Shown piece by piece: positions 1-8,748 of a stretch of DNA of 34,002 bases. Every line of letters starts with the position of its first letter. Positions within the stretch are counted from its first letter, which is position 1. The notes beneath the pieces are model-generated. The model was given only the letters and a program-made list of their open reading frames with translations. It was not told the origin of the DNA and ran no database searches. The position numbers were made by a program, and so were the translations under genes. The DNA is from an uncultured Bacteroidota bacterium (GTDB lineage Bacteria; Bacteroidota; Bacteroidia; UKL13-3), in NCBI GenBank assembly GCA_903834625.1, contig CAILJQ010000097.1, forward strand, positions 1 through 34,002. Direction: 5' to 3'.

Positions 1-443
1 TAATCTGGTTGTATGGGTAAATCTCTGCTATAAACTCTATCTATTAAAACCAATAATTCAACCTTACCGGGCCTGCCAAAATCTGTAAGGGCATCTAAGG
101 CAGAACGTATGCTTCTACCTGTGTATAAAACATCGTCTATGAGAACTATCTTTTTGTCTTGAATATTGAAATCAATTTTTAATTCAGAAGGTACAATTTG
201 GTCGTGACCTCTTCTAAAATCATCTCGGTAGAAAGAGATGTCTAATTCTCCATATTCAAAAGGTTGTTTGCCTAAAATTTGAATGAGGTTATCTTTAATT
301 CGCCTGCTAAGAAATATTCCCCTGGGCTGCATACCAATTAGCGCGGTATTGCTAAAGTCACCCAAACGTTCAATTAACTCATAACATAACCTGTTAAGGG
401 TAATTTCAAGTTGTTTTTTTTCAAGGATTATTCTTGATTTCAT
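1..443 (-). CDS. pyrR: PyrR-like bifunctional pyrimidine regulator / uracil phosphoribosyltransferase (3' end missing)
   Basis: Reading the minus strand from the ATG at 443 gives MKSRIILEKKQLEITLNRLC and stays open to the window edge (147 codons visible; the family is about 180 residues). The type I phosphoribosyltransferase PRPP loop is clear as VLIDDVLYTGRSIRSALDAL, preceded by the PyrR-type stretch MQPRGIFLSRRI. PyrR proteins convert uracil plus PRPP to UMP and, in some bacteria, bind pyr mRNA to attenuate transcription; which role applies here cannot be judged. The C-terminus lies outside the window. Family identification is firm, the regulatory role is inferred. Confidence 0.88.
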   Translation of the reverse strand, partial: MKSRIILEKKQLEITLNRLCYELIERLGDFSNTALIGMQPRGIFLSRRIKDNLIQILGKQPFEYGELDISFYRDDFRRGHDQIVPSELKIDFNIQDKKIVLIDDVLYTGRSIRSALDALTDFGRPGKVELLVLIDRVYSRDLPIQPD

Positions 444-522
444 GCGTAAATTGAGCAGGAAGGATGAGTTAATTTGCGATTCAAAGATGCAGAAAAGTTT
501 TGAATTTTGGAATTCATATTCT

Positions 523-933
523 TTACTTCCCGGCTGACAAATCTAAAATGGCATCAAATTCAACAGCTTCTAGTGCCTGAACCGATAACCTTCCTTGTCG
601 CACCAAGCCTATATTTTGAAGCCTTGGATCGGCCTTAATTGTTTCAAGTGTTACCGGCTTTTTTAGTTTTTTAAATGGTTTGAGGTCAACAACCACCCAA
701 TTGGCATTATCTGTTGTTGGGTCTTGGTAATGCTCCTTTACTACCTTGGCAATTCCAACAACCTCGAGTCCTTCATTGCTATGATACCATAACACCAAAT
801 CACCTTTTTTCATGTTGCGGAGGTTGTTTCTTGCTTGGTAATTACGCACACCATCCCACATGGTTTTTCCTTCTGCTACAAATTGATCCCAGCTATATTT
901 AAAGGGTTCTGATTTAACCAACCAATAGTTCAT
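523..933 (-). CDS. EVE domain-containing protein
   Basis: A 136-residue protein made up of a single EVE domain (PUA-like fold). It starts MNYWLVKSEP, the typical family opening, and contains W-DGVRNYQARNNLR and KKGDLVLWYHSN, which form the pocket expected to read modified bases. Thymocyte nuclear protein 1 is the eukaryotic relative; bacterial EVE proteins are thought to bind modified nucleic acid bases. The length matches the family. The gene is 79 bp upstream of pyrR on the same strand and could be co-transcribed with it. The actual ligand is unknown. Confidence 0.88.
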   Translation of the reverse strand: MNYWLVKSEPFKYSWDQFVAEGKTMWDGVRNYQARNNLRNMKKGDLVLWYHSNEGLEVVGIAKVVKEHYQDPTTDNANWVVVDLKPFKKLKKPVTLETIKADPRLQNIGLVRQGRLSVQALEAVEFDAILDLSAGK

Positions 934-1049
934 TTGCTTAATTTTTAGTGCAATTTATTGCTTTTTAAAGAAGGAACAACTATCGGTCTTTTTGGATTTA
1001 AATAAATAATAAAAAGATGTATTTCCTTTGTTTGTTTGGCTTTGGGTTC

Positions 1050-1059
1050 GGTTCGAACC
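1050..1059. repeat. GGTTCNNACC motif, copy 1
   Basis: GGTTCGAACC, perfectly palindromic, in the gap between the metallophosphoesterase and the EVE gene, flanked TC on the left and AA on the right. Confidence 0.7.
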
Positions 1060-1065
1060 AACTTT

Positions 1066-2331
1066 TTAACCTTTTCTCAACTCAATAAGGGTTACTTCTG
1101 GCCAAATGCCAACCCTTCCTCCAAATCCTAAAAATCCAAAACCTCTGTTGATATGCAGAAATCGATCGTTTTCCTGATACAAGCCAGCCCATTTAGGGTA
1201 GCGATATTTTATAGGACTCCATTTTAACCAAGGAAATTCAACGCCCATTTGCATGCCATGCGTGTGGCCAGCTAATGTAAGATGAATATGTGTATCATGG
1301 GTTTTTACCACATGCTCAAAATGGGTTGGATCATGCGACATTAAAATTTTGAAATCGTTTTTGTTAACACCTTCCAAGGCGCGGTTTAAATCGCCCATTT
1401 TTATAAAACCATGGCCCCAATTCTGCACGCCAATTAAAGAGATGGCCTGACCATCTTTTTCAATTTTAACATGTTCATCGCGCAATAATTTGAACCCAGC
1501 ATTTTCATGGTGTTTAATAATACCAAGATGATTATTGATTTTTGCTTCCTTGCTAGGCCAATCTCTGTAATCGCCATAATCATGGTTACCTAAAACAGAA
1601 AACTGTCCGTATGGCGCTTTAATTTTTCTAAATGCGTTTATCCAAGGTTCAAATTCTTCCGCATTGTTGTTCACCAAATCACCGGTGAATAGAAATAGGT
1701 CCGACTTCTGTTCATTGATGAGGTCTATTCCTAAAGCAACCGCTTCGTGGTCGTTTAAGCTGCCTGCATGAACATCTGATATCTGTGTAATGGTAAAGCC
1801 ATCAAAGGCCTCAGGAAGGTCTTTAAATGTTAAAATATGCTTATGGAGTTTGTAATTGTATTTACCTTTAACAATGCCATAAACAAAAGATGCAAAAGGT
1901 ACGGCAGCAACTAATAAGGCAAGTTGGGCAATAAATTTTCTGCGTTCAGGAATATAGGCATGACCTTCAGGGGTAGGTTTTCCAATGCTTTGAACATAAT
2001 TAACCACGCCCACCAAGCCTCTATATACATCACCGCCAAACACTACTATAATGATAGTTAACTGAACAAAAAACAAAGTAATAAGGCTATTAAAACCAAT
2101 GGCACCCCAATAACCTAAGCCATTGTTTTTGCTCATATTGGCAAGGCCATAAACGGTTAGAAATAAACTTAGATAGGGAATAGTCCAATAAAGAGTTTTA
2201 AGTAGTTTCCTTAAAAAGTTATGTTCAATGGAATCGAACAATACTTTTAATCCCTGAAACGAATACCAATTCATCACAAAGATTAAAACGAAAATGAGAA
2301 GAATAGGGAAGAAGGGGCCATTTCCTTGCAT
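1066..2331 (-). CDS. membrane-anchored calcineurin-like metallophosphoesterase (YkuE-like)
   Basis: 421 residues. The first ~110 hold about four hydrophobic segments, then a further membrane segment follows a twin-arginine-like ERRKF (about 129-133), as in YkuE-type phosphoesterases. The metal-binding motifs are complete and in order: SDVHAG (D186, H188), GDLVNN (D218), GNHDYGD (N249, H250, D251), MSHDP, and AGHTHGMQMG near 355. The catalytic domain should lie outside the cytoplasmic membrane. Related proteins hydrolyse phosphodiesters or lipid-linked phosphates, but the substrate here cannot be inferred. It follows the rpsA terminator, so it probably has its own promoter; a weak AACCTTTG lies just upstream. 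Confidence 0.85.
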   Translation of the reverse strand: MQGNGPFFPILLIFVLIFVMNWYSFQGLKVLFDSIEHNFLRKLLKTLYWTIPYLSLFLTVYGLANMSKNNGLGYWGAIGFNSLITLFFVQLTIIIVVFGGDVYRGLVGVVNYVQSIGKPTPEGHAYIPERRKFIAQLALLVAAVPFASFVYGIVKGKYNYKLHKHILTFKDLPEAFDGFTITQISDVHAGSLNDHEAVALGIDLINEQKSDLFLFTGDLVNNNAEEFEPWINAFRKIKAPYGQFSVLGNHDYGDYRDWPSKEAKINNHLGIIKHHENAGFKLLRDEHVKIEKDGQAISLIGVQNWGHGFIKMGDLNRALEGVNKNDFKILMSHDPTHFEHVVKTHDTHIHLTLAGHTHGMQMGVEFPWLKWSPIKYRYPKWAGLYQENDRFLHINRGFGFLGFGGRVGIWPEVTLIELRKG

Positions 2332-2438
2332 AGCTAATTAATTTATGGAAACAAAGGTTGGCAATAATAATTAAAGGTGAATTGGATTGTCGACGAAACT
2401 ACGCATTCAATCGATGGAAGGCCTGAATTAACTGACAA

Positions 2439-2476
2439 AAAAAATCCTCCTTCACTTGCGTAAAGGAGGATTTTTT
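2439..2476 (-). terminator. rho-independent terminator of rpsA
   Basis: A perfect 14-bp inverted repeat (arms 2439-2452 and 2463-2476, core ATCCTCC/GGAGGAT) with a 10-base loop. On the minus strand it ends in a run of eight U (2444-2437) and starts 17 bases after the rpsA stop. The A run on the other arm would also let it work in the plus direction. Confidence 0.92.
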
Positions 2477-2492
2477 ATTGGATTATCAGGTA

Positions 2493-4292
2493 TTATTTAC
2501 CTTCTAATTTAGCTTTTAATTCTGCCAAACCACCAACATCAGCAAATGTAGATTTCTCATTTGAGTCGTTGATTTTCTTAGCAACCTTAGCTACTTTTTC
2601 TTTTTCTGCTTCTTTGGTTTTCACTTCTGTTTCTTTCTTCACCACTTCTTCTTCTCTCCACAATGCAGTATGTGAAAGCACAATTCTACGGTTTTCTTTG
2701 TTGAACTCAGTTACTTTGAAAGTAAGAACCTCGTCTTCTTTAGCGGTTTTCTTATCTTCTTTTACTAACTGCTTCACTGGAGCATAACCCTCAACACCGT
2801 ATGGAAGAGCAACGATAGCACTCTTATCTTCGATTTTAAGGATAGTACCTTCGTGTTCAGAACCAACAGAGAATAAGGTTTCAAAAGCATCCCAAGGATT
2901 TTCGTCTAATTGTTTGTGGCCTAAGCTCAAACGACGATTTTCTAAGTCAACTTCTAATACCAATACATCTAATTCTTGGTTTACTTTTACAAACTCATTT
3001 GGATGTTTGATTTTCTTAGTCCAGCTCAAATCTGAAACGTGAACCAATCCATCAACACCTTCTTCAAGTTCAACGAATAAACCATAGTTGGTCATGTTAC
3101 GCACAACACCTTTATGACGTGAACCAACTGGGTATCTGTCTTGGATAGCAACCCAAGGATCAGCTTTCAATTGTTTAACACCTAAAGACATTTTACGTTC
3201 GTCTTTGTCTAATGTTAAGATAACAGCTTCCATTTCGTCACCCATTTTCAAGAAATCTTGAGGGCTACGTAGGTGCTGACTCCAGCTCATTTCGCTTACG
3301 TGAATTAGACCTTCAACACCTGGAGCAATTTCTAAGAACGCGCCGTAATCAGCGATGTTCACGATTTTACCGGTTACTTTAGCACCAACAATTAAGTTTT
3401 CAGCTAAAGAATCCCAAGGATGTGCGCCTAATTGTTTTAAGCCAAGAGAGATACGTTTTTTCTCATCATCAAAATCAAGTACAACCACATTGATCTTTTG
3501 ATCCATTTGTAGTACTTCTTCTGGATGGTTGATACGTCCCCATGAAATATCTGTGATATGCAACAAACCGTCAACACCACCTAAATCGATGAACACACCA
3601 AAAGAAGTCATGTTTTTCACAGTACCTTCTAATACTTGTCCTTTTTCTAATTTAGATAAGATGTCAGATTTTTGTTTTTCGATATCCTCTTCAATCAATA
3701 CTTTGTGTGAAATTACCACATTTTTGAAGGCATGATTTACCTTAACCACCTTAAACGGCATGGTTTGGCCAACATACACATCATAATCCTTAATAGGTTT
3801 GGTGTCGATTTGTGAACCTGGTAAGAAAGTGTCAATACCAAATACTTCAACAACCAATCCGCCTTTGGTGCGGGTTTTCACGTAGCCATTTACAACTACA
3901 TCATTTTCCTGAGCCTGCAGGATGTTTTCCCATGCACGTTCGCTAACCGCTTTCTTGCGGCTAAGAATGAGCTGTCCGTTGGGATCTTCTTTGGTTTCTA
4001 GTAATACTTCAACCTCATCGCCTACCTTCAAATCCGGCATGTCGCGGAATTCTGTGCGTGCAATAAGACCATCAGATTTGAATCCAATGTTTAATACTAC
4101 TTCCTTTTCGGTAAATCCTACTACGGTACCTTTAACAATTTCCTTTTCATTGAAGGCGTTCAAGGTGTTTTCATAAAGAGAGGCTAACGTTTGGTGTTCC
4201 TCTTTCGAGTAGCCGCCAAATCCGGCTTTGTCCATACTCCAGTCGAAATCTGAATCTGGAGTTGCGTTTGTGTGGTTAATGTTTTGTGACAA
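2493..4292 (-). CDS. rpsA: 30S ribosomal protein S1
   Basis: 599 residues with six S1 (OB-fold) repeats. They are recognisable from the recurring G-V---NFGVF--L--GVDGLLH-SD-SW pattern in repeats 3-5 (for example NMTSFGVFIDLGGVDGLLHI) and more divergent repeats 1, 2 and 6. The C-terminus is lysine/glutamate rich. The start codon is TTG (4292-4290): an in-frame TAA lies directly before it, and the first internal Met is residue 20, inside a segment (DFDWSMDKAGFGGYSKEE) typical of the phylum's S1. A strong Shine-Dalgarno supports TTG. S1 binds mRNA on the 30S subunit and is normally essential for translation initiation. The gene is monocistronic, with its own promoter and terminator. Confidence 0.96.
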   Translation of the reverse strand: MSQNINHTNATPDSDFDWSMDKAGFGGYSKEEHQTLASLYENTLNAFNEKEIVKGTVVGFTEKEVVLNIGFKSDGLIARTEFRDMPDLKVGDEVEVLLETKEDPNGQLILSRKKAVSERAWENILQAQENDVVVNGYVKTRTKGGLVVEVFGIDTFLPGSQIDTKPIKDYDVYVGQTMPFKVVKVNHAFKNVVISHKVLIEEDIEKQKSDILSKLEKGQVLEGTVKNMTSFGVFIDLGGVDGLLHITDISWGRINHPEEVLQMDQKINVVVLDFDDEKKRISLGLKQLGAHPWDSLAENLIVGAKVTGKIVNIADYGAFLEIAPGVEGLIHVSEMSWSQHLRSPQDFLKMGDEMEAVILTLDKDERKMSLGVKQLKADPWVAIQDRYPVGSRHKGVVRNMTNYGLFVELEEGVDGLVHVSDLSWTKKIKHPNEFVKVNQELDVLVLEVDLENRRLSLGHKQLDENPWDAFETLFSVGSEHEGTILKIEDKSAIVALPYGVEGYAPVKQLVKEDKKTAKEDEVLTFKVTEFNKENRRIVLSHTALWREEEVVKKETEVKTKEAEKEKVAKVAKKINDSNEKSTFADVGGLAELKAKLEGK

Positions 4293-4301
4293 TTAAAAAT
4301 T

Positions 4302-4308
4302 CTCCTTT
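4302..4308 (-). promoter_or_regulatory. strong Shine-Dalgarno for rpsA (TTG start)
   Basis: The minus strand reads AAAGGAG, separated by nine bases from the TTG start at 4292. Bacteroidota mRNAs generally lack such sites, so a near-consensus site with ideal spacing decides the start codon and suggests translational control. Confidence 0.75.
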
Positions 4309-4324
4309 CGCTTAAAAAAGCCTG

Positions 4325-4354
4325 CAAATATAAGTTTAATAAATAGAACAACAA
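4325..4354 (-). promoter_or_regulatory. rpsA promoter (Bacteroidota type)
   Basis: On the minus strand a TTG (-33, 4354-4352) is followed after 19 bases by TATATTTG (4332-4325), an exact match to the -7 consensus TAnnTTTG. Initiation would give an untranslated leader of about 25-30 bases containing the Shine-Dalgarno. Confidence 0.7.
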
Positions 4355-4414
4355 GCAGAATTTCAGGAATTTTCAGGGGTTTAAATCTTTTTTTTTGCTC
4401 GAACCGATGTTTTA

Positions 4415-4789
4415 CTATGAATTCTGTAATCGCTTGTATTTCAGTTTAAAGCCTAGAAATAATCCTGCAAACACTAATAAAATAATTTGCCTATCTATCG
4501 GAGCATCCGGATCGTCGGGGTTTGCAGGCGCATCCATTTCATTTCCATCAGTTAAATTTATTTCTGCAGGTAAACCTTGCCATTCAGATTCATTTTCACT
4601 TTCTTTTTCTGGATTGTGTTGGATGAAAGTATGCGTTTCGTAAATGAGTTTATTCGACTCTTTTTCTTTCCATTTGTCTTTTGACCAATCCCTTCCTTGT
4701 GTTGAATAGCAAAATGAAATGATAAATATTATTCCTATGAAAAACCTGCGCCATTGAAATAAAAGATTGCCTTTTTGAGATGTTACCAT
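4415..4789 (-). CDS. small exported/membrane protein with DDPDAPID tail
   Basis: 124 residues, with no family function known to me. An N-terminal hydrophobic segment (about 15-30) after basic residues looks like a signal peptide or anchor. The middle is strongly charged (Lys/Glu rich). The C-terminus has NPDDPDAPIDRQ followed by a hydrophobic helix (IILLVFAGLFLGFKL) and a basic end. A P-(D)-APID motif before a final helix and basic tail recalls tails I have seen on small Bacteroidota surface proteins; that is recollection, not proof. The ATG overlaps the stop of the upstream T9SS gene by seven bases and AGGAG precedes it, so the two are translationally coupled and may work together. Confidence 0.7.
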   Translation of the reverse strand: MVTSQKGNLLFQWRRFFIGIIFIISFCYSTQGRDWSKDKWKEKESNKLIYETHTFIQHNPEKESENESEWQGLPAEINLTDGNEMDAPANPDDPDAPIDRQIILLVFAGLFLGFKLKYKRLQNS

Positions 4790-7700
4790 GATGCACTCCT
4801 TTCTGATTTAAGAAGCTTTATAAATTTTGTTTGGCCCGAATTAAATTGTACTCTCAACAAATAAACGCCATCTTTAAACTCACCAAGGTTGATTTCCCCC
4901 GTGGGTAAAACCTCTTTGTGTAGCAAAATCTTTCCACCTATTTCCATCAAATCGATGCTTGCCTCTTGGGTTCCATTCCAATCAAGTATGTTTTGAAAAG
5001 GATTAGGATAAACCATGAACCTTTCTTGTGGAGTAGTGGTGCTTCCAAATCCTGAGGAATGCGGCCTTTTATTTGCAATTTTGATTGAAAATCGGTTCAA
5101 ACCGAAACTGTTACTATCTACATTTACCTGAAAAGAAATGGATTGATGAAGGTCTGTTACCAAGTATTCCTTTGATAAATAATTATCTAAAATATACACT
5201 TCATAAAAATAGGGTAGTCCAAATGATTGCAGGTTCATTTGAAACCATCCGGTGTCGGAGGTAAATATGGCTAAAGGAATATTCTTTTCTTCAGATTCTG
5301 TGATTTGCTTTCTTTGATTTAAGGCACATGATATGCCATTTGGTGTAAGACTATAAACATTTAAATTACCCGGATTTTTCCATTTTAAGATATCTGTCGC
5401 ATTGTCAAATTCATCATTAGCTTCAGGCGAGAAGCTTAGGATGGTTTCATCTGTTGCACCCAGATTGTCCATTAAAGAAATGGCAATTTTTTGAAGTTTG
5501 TTTTGTTTCAATAAAGGAGAGAAACCATGAGTTGATTTAACCATTTCGGTACAACTTAAGTTCAATCCTTGGGCATTGGTTCCAGTAGCCTTTACAAAAA
5601 AGGCTGTCCCAGATGGGATGTATCTAGCACCTCCATTTACTCCTCCAGAACTGCTATTGTATGCAGCAAAATTTTGTTGGGAAGGATTGTATACATAAAT
5701 GGTATTTCCTACCATAGATTTTGTCCAACCAGTTGCAGCATCCCAGTCAATTTCTGATGGATAAGGATTTCCTAGCAAATTCCAACCATCGCCATTGCTG
5801 GGGTTATAACTAAGGGAAAAGGTGAAATCTCCTGTTTTTACAAAGCCGGTTGCTTTAAGTATAACATCATCTGGTATCGTATTTGGCTGTGTTAAAAGGG
5901 AGCACCCTTGGTTTCTATTTCCTCTAACAAAAACATTATATCCTTTGCCGCAAACCATAGTATCTGTAGTGCTTAGAATACTTTTCCAGGCATTGGTGAA
6001 AACACTACTTCCACCAATACTGGCAGAAGGAATGGCTAAAGATTCCTCAAAAGTAAATACACTAGGTAAATTGGTGGCGCTTAGGTCGAACCCTTTTGAA
6101 TTAACCAATCCTGCATTTCCAACGCTGCATTGTATACCGCCCGCTCCACTCCCAGTAATATGAATTTGTTTTTGCCAACCATTGGCAAAGTTTGCGGAGT
6201 TAATAAGTGGTACAGAAAGGTACCTGTATTTTCTCTTACCAAGTCCACCTTTTACAAACCGCTCTATGGTTACTTTACCAATTATACTGGCACTTGCAGG
6301 CAAAGGTGCAATTCTCGCGCTACCCAACTCGTTTGAGCCAAGCACTAAAAAACCACCTGTTTCCAATTGCGCATTGTTGCCTAACACCAATTGTCCGTTA
6401 GCACCAACCTGAAGGGTATCTGCCAACGTTAAGGAGCCATTAGCTGAAATTGTTAAGTTTTTTAAGGTATTAGCTCCTTTTAAACACCTGAAGTTATTTG
6501 TAATTCCATTAATAATCACTTCAGAAGAATCTGTAAGAGAAAAAGATCCTAAGCCACTCAAAGCACCACTTATAGTAAGTTGGTTCGAACCAATATGTAA
6601 GGTGTCATTTTCATTAAAATAAAGATTGCTAACAAAAGAATGAGCACTTAATGAGAGCTTTTTTCCTTGAAGATTGAAGCCAAAACTTGGGATGCTTAAA
6701 AGGCTTAAGTCTGTGTGCTGAAACCAATTCAAGCTGTTATTGAGGAAAGAGGCCAACATGTTTTCTGGTCCTTGTTGCATTTTAGAATAGTAACCATTTT
6801 CTTGAGTGCCTTGCATAGAAATAGCGCTTACTTGGTTTACCAAACCTGAAGGCAAATAAGAGGTATTGGTGTTGGTAGTTCCACTCTGGAGCCAATTTCC
6901 ATTGCTGCCAAAGTTCATTGCAGCAATAAAATATGGGATGGTATTGCTGCCTTGATAAATCAAAACCTGATCGCCAGAAGCAGATAACCCATTGATGGAA
7001 CCTGTGCATGTGCCGTTTCCAGTAGGACTAATTAGCGTGCTGCTTCCAACGCTTGCAGTGAATGTAATGGTAGTTCCTTCCATGATTCCATTCGTTGGGG
7101 TTGTCCAAACAATGCTGCTTTCATTGGTGGCCAAAGGTCCATTTGTGCTTGTCCAAGCATTATCTGTAAAGACAATTTGTTGTGAACCTATGATGTCCTT
7201 TAAAACTACAATAGTAAAGGCATCGGGGGCATCTGCCTGATAGTGTACAAAGGCAATAGAACCTCGAGGCAAATAAGAAACAATGTCAAATGAATTGCTA
7301 TTACCAGTGCCTTGCAAACCACTTGCATTTACTTGAACTACCTTTGCTGTGGCGGCTGTGCTAAATGAAATGCTTGGAAAAATACCCATACCCTCAGAAG
7401 GATTTATGGTTAATGTTGAACCAACATTTAATGTGCCAGTACTGCTTAATGTTAATGAACTCAAGAAATCAATGTCTTTATTACCAAAAGTATCAACTAC
7501 TGCCACGCTAATGGCAGGTGAAATATTCTCATTTGTATTTACTTGCGTGGGTTGTTGCGTAAAAATCAATTTACTGGCATTTACCTGAATGGTGTTCAAA
7601 TTACTTGCCGTTGAACTTTGTGCAGCCCCAGCATTGCTTGTGGCAAATCCTGATCCTGCAGAGTTTGCAGATACAACCTTAAATGAAAACTGCCTCCGAT

Positions 7701-8658
7701 CTATTTGGGTTTGTAAAAAAGTAACTCTTAGGCTAAAATCAATGGTTCCGTTATCCGGTGCAATTAAGCTTGTTAAGCTTAAAAATTGAATCAATGTATC
7801 ATTGCTTGTGCTTTCGGCCAGTTTGGTTCCACCTAAATATAATGCCACTTTTTTAAAAATATTGGCTGTGGTTTGAAAAGTAATTTGGTTCAATTCACAG
7901 GAAGTTGCATCGGCATCAGCAGAAGGACCAGAGTCTCTAAGTGTAAATTTTGCCACTTCAAGGGAGTTTATTAGAGTTATTGAACTTGTATCTGCATACA
8001 ATAAATAGTTTATAAGACTGGGTTCAGTAAAGCTGCTATGCCTTATTATATCTGCAGTTTGCGAGTTGGTAGAAACGGTTTGAACCGAACCATAAAGAGT
8101 GAAGTCATCAATTCTACAGGTGCCACTTCCACTGGCACCTGAAAAGGTTATAACCATGGTTACAGTGCCACTTAACTGGTTATTGCCTGCTAAAAAACTG
8201 CTATTTCCTGTATTGGCACCCGTTGTAGCAAGTGAGCCAGTAGCAGCGCTTACTCCATTGATACTTATGGCCCAATTTTGTGCACCAGTGCTACTCCTAA
8301 TGCGCCAAAAATCAAAGGAATTTAATGTTAATTGAAAACCCGTTTGTATGGAAAAAGTTAATGTAAAACTGGGAGTTCCTGAAGAATTGCTTAAGGATAA
8401 ACCAGCACCTGAACTACCCGACAAACCTCCAAAAGCGGCGGCAGAAGTTGTCCAAGATGAATTGCTTATAACAGAATTGGCAATGCCTGGCGGACCAACA
8501 TAAGGTTTGCTGGTAATTGAGGTGCTTCCAAATTGTTGTTGGTAAACTTGAGCGCTTAAATGGGATTGACCATAAAAGCATGTTATATAAATTAAGAAAA
8601 ATTGTTTTGCTTTTGTCCAATTCCAAGACAAAAAGCGAGGGTAAATGTGGGTAAACAT
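4783..8658 (-). CDS. large secreted protein with T9SS type A sorting domain
   Basis: 1291 residues. A signal peptide ends near residue 37 (SHLSAQ). The body is Ser/Thr/Asn-rich beta-sheet material: an N-terminal jelly-roll-like region ending in CRIDDFTLYGS, an Ig-like part near 360-460 (LIFTQQPTQVN), a segment starting PRGSIAFVHYQADAP, and a repetitive beta-helix-like region. The last ~75 residues form the T9SS type A domain (MVYPNPFQN, then GEFKDGVYLLRVQFNSGQ and a basic end). It should be exported through Sec, moved across the outer membrane by T9SS and attached to the surface or released. No catalytic motif was found; an adhesin or matrix role is a guess. Three GGTTCNNACC copies lie in this gene. 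Confidence 0.88.
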   Translation of the reverse strand: MFTHIYPRFLSWNWTKAKQFFLIYITCFYGQSHLSAQVYQQQFGSTSITSKPYVGPPGIANSVISNSSWTTSAAAFGGLSGSSGAGLSLSNSSGTPSFTLTFSIQTGFQLTLNSFDFWRIRSSTGAQNWAISINGVSAATGSLATTGANTGNSSFLAGNNQLSGTVTMVITFSGASGSGTCRIDDFTLYGSVQTVSTNSQTADIIRHSSFTEPSLINYLLYADTSSITLINSLEVAKFTLRDSGPSADADATSCELNQITFQTTANIFKKVALYLGGTKLAESTSNDTLIQFLSLTSLIAPDNGTIDFSLRVTFLQTQIDRRQFSFKVVSANSAGSGFATSNAGAAQSSTASNLNTIQVNASKLIFTQQPTQVNTNENISPAISVAVVDTFGNKDIDFLSSLTLSSTGTLNVGSTLTINPSEGMGIFPSISFSTAATAKVVQVNASGLQGTGNSNSFDIVSYLPRGSIAFVHYQADAPDAFTIVVLKDIIGSQQIVFTDNAWTSTNGPLATNESSIVWTTPTNGIMEGTTITFTASVGSSTLISPTGNGTCTGSINGLSASGDQVLIYQGSNTIPYFIAAMNFGSNGNWLQSGTTNTNTSYLPSGLVNQVSAISMQGTQENGYYSKMQQGPENMLASFLNNSLNWFQHTDLSLLSIPSFGFNLQGKKLSLSAHSFVSNLYFNENDTLHIGSNQLTISGALSGLGSFSLTDSSEVIINGITNNFRCLKGANTLKNLTISANGSLTLADTLQVGANGQLVLGNNAQLETGGFLVLGSNELGSARIAPLPASASIIGKVTIERFVKGGLGKRKYRYLSVPLINSANFANGWQKQIHITGSGAGGIQCSVGNAGLVNSKGFDLSATNLPSVFTFEESLAIPSASIGGSSVFTNAWKSILSTTDTMVCGKGYNVFVRGNRNQGCSLLTQPNTIPDDVILKATGFVKTGDFTFSLSYNPSNGDGWNLLGNPYPSEIDWDAATGWTKSMVGNTIYVYNPSQQNFAAYNSSSGGVNGGARYIPSGTAFFVKATGTNAQGLNLSCTEMVKSTHGFSPLLKQNKLQKIAISLMDNLGATDETILSFSPEANDEFDNATDILKWKNPGNLNVYSLTPNGISCALNQRKQITESEEKNIPLAIFTSDTGWFQMNLQSFGLPYFYEVYILDNYLSKEYLVTDLHQSISFQVNVDSNSFGLNRFSIKIANKRPHSSGFGSTTTPQERFMVYPNPFQNILDWNGTQEASIDLMEIGGKILLHKEVLPTGEINLGEFKDGVYLLRVQFNSGQTKFIKLLKSERSASW
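5094..5103 (+). repeat. GGTTCNNACC motif, copy 2
   Basis: GGTTCAAACC within CGGTTCAAACCG, inside the large T9SS gene, where it encodes G-L-N-R on the minus strand. Confidence 0.7.
6582..6591. repeat. GGTTCNNACC motif, copy 3
   Basis: GGTTCGAACC at the centre of the perfect 14-base palindrome TTGGTTCGAACCAA (6580-6593), inside the T9SS gene, encoding G-S-N-Q. Confidence 0.7.
8077..8086 (-). repeat. GGTTCNNACC motif, copy 4
   Basis: GGTTCAAACC on the minus strand within CGGTTCAAACCG, inside the T9SS gene, encoding V-Q-T; a further GGTTC lies directly 5' of it. Confidence 0.7.
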
Positions 8659-8686
8659 AGACTAAATATTTGTCCCACAAATGACG

Positions 8687-8715
8687 CAAACATAAAATAA
8701 TCAAACAAGGCGCAA
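8687..8715 (-). promoter_or_regulatory. promoter of the T9SS gene pair
   Basis: On the minus strand TTG (8715-8713), 18 bases, then TATGTTTG (8694-8687), matching the TAnnTTTG -7 consensus, about 30 bases upstream of the ATG at 8658. Confidence 0.6.
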
Positions 8716-8748
8716 GGCCTTATTCAATCGGGTTTTCCTGAAAAAATG

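Noticed and set aside
1050-1059. GGTTCGAACC resembles the T-arm of tRNA (GGTTCGAA--CC)
   Set aside because: No acceptor, D or anticodon stem can be formed around this or any other copy, and copies lie inside protein genes on both strands.
5822-6412. Several plus-strand frames opposite the large T9SS gene
   Set aside because: They arise from the Ser/Thr/Asn-rich composition of the minus-strand gene and lack start signals and family features.
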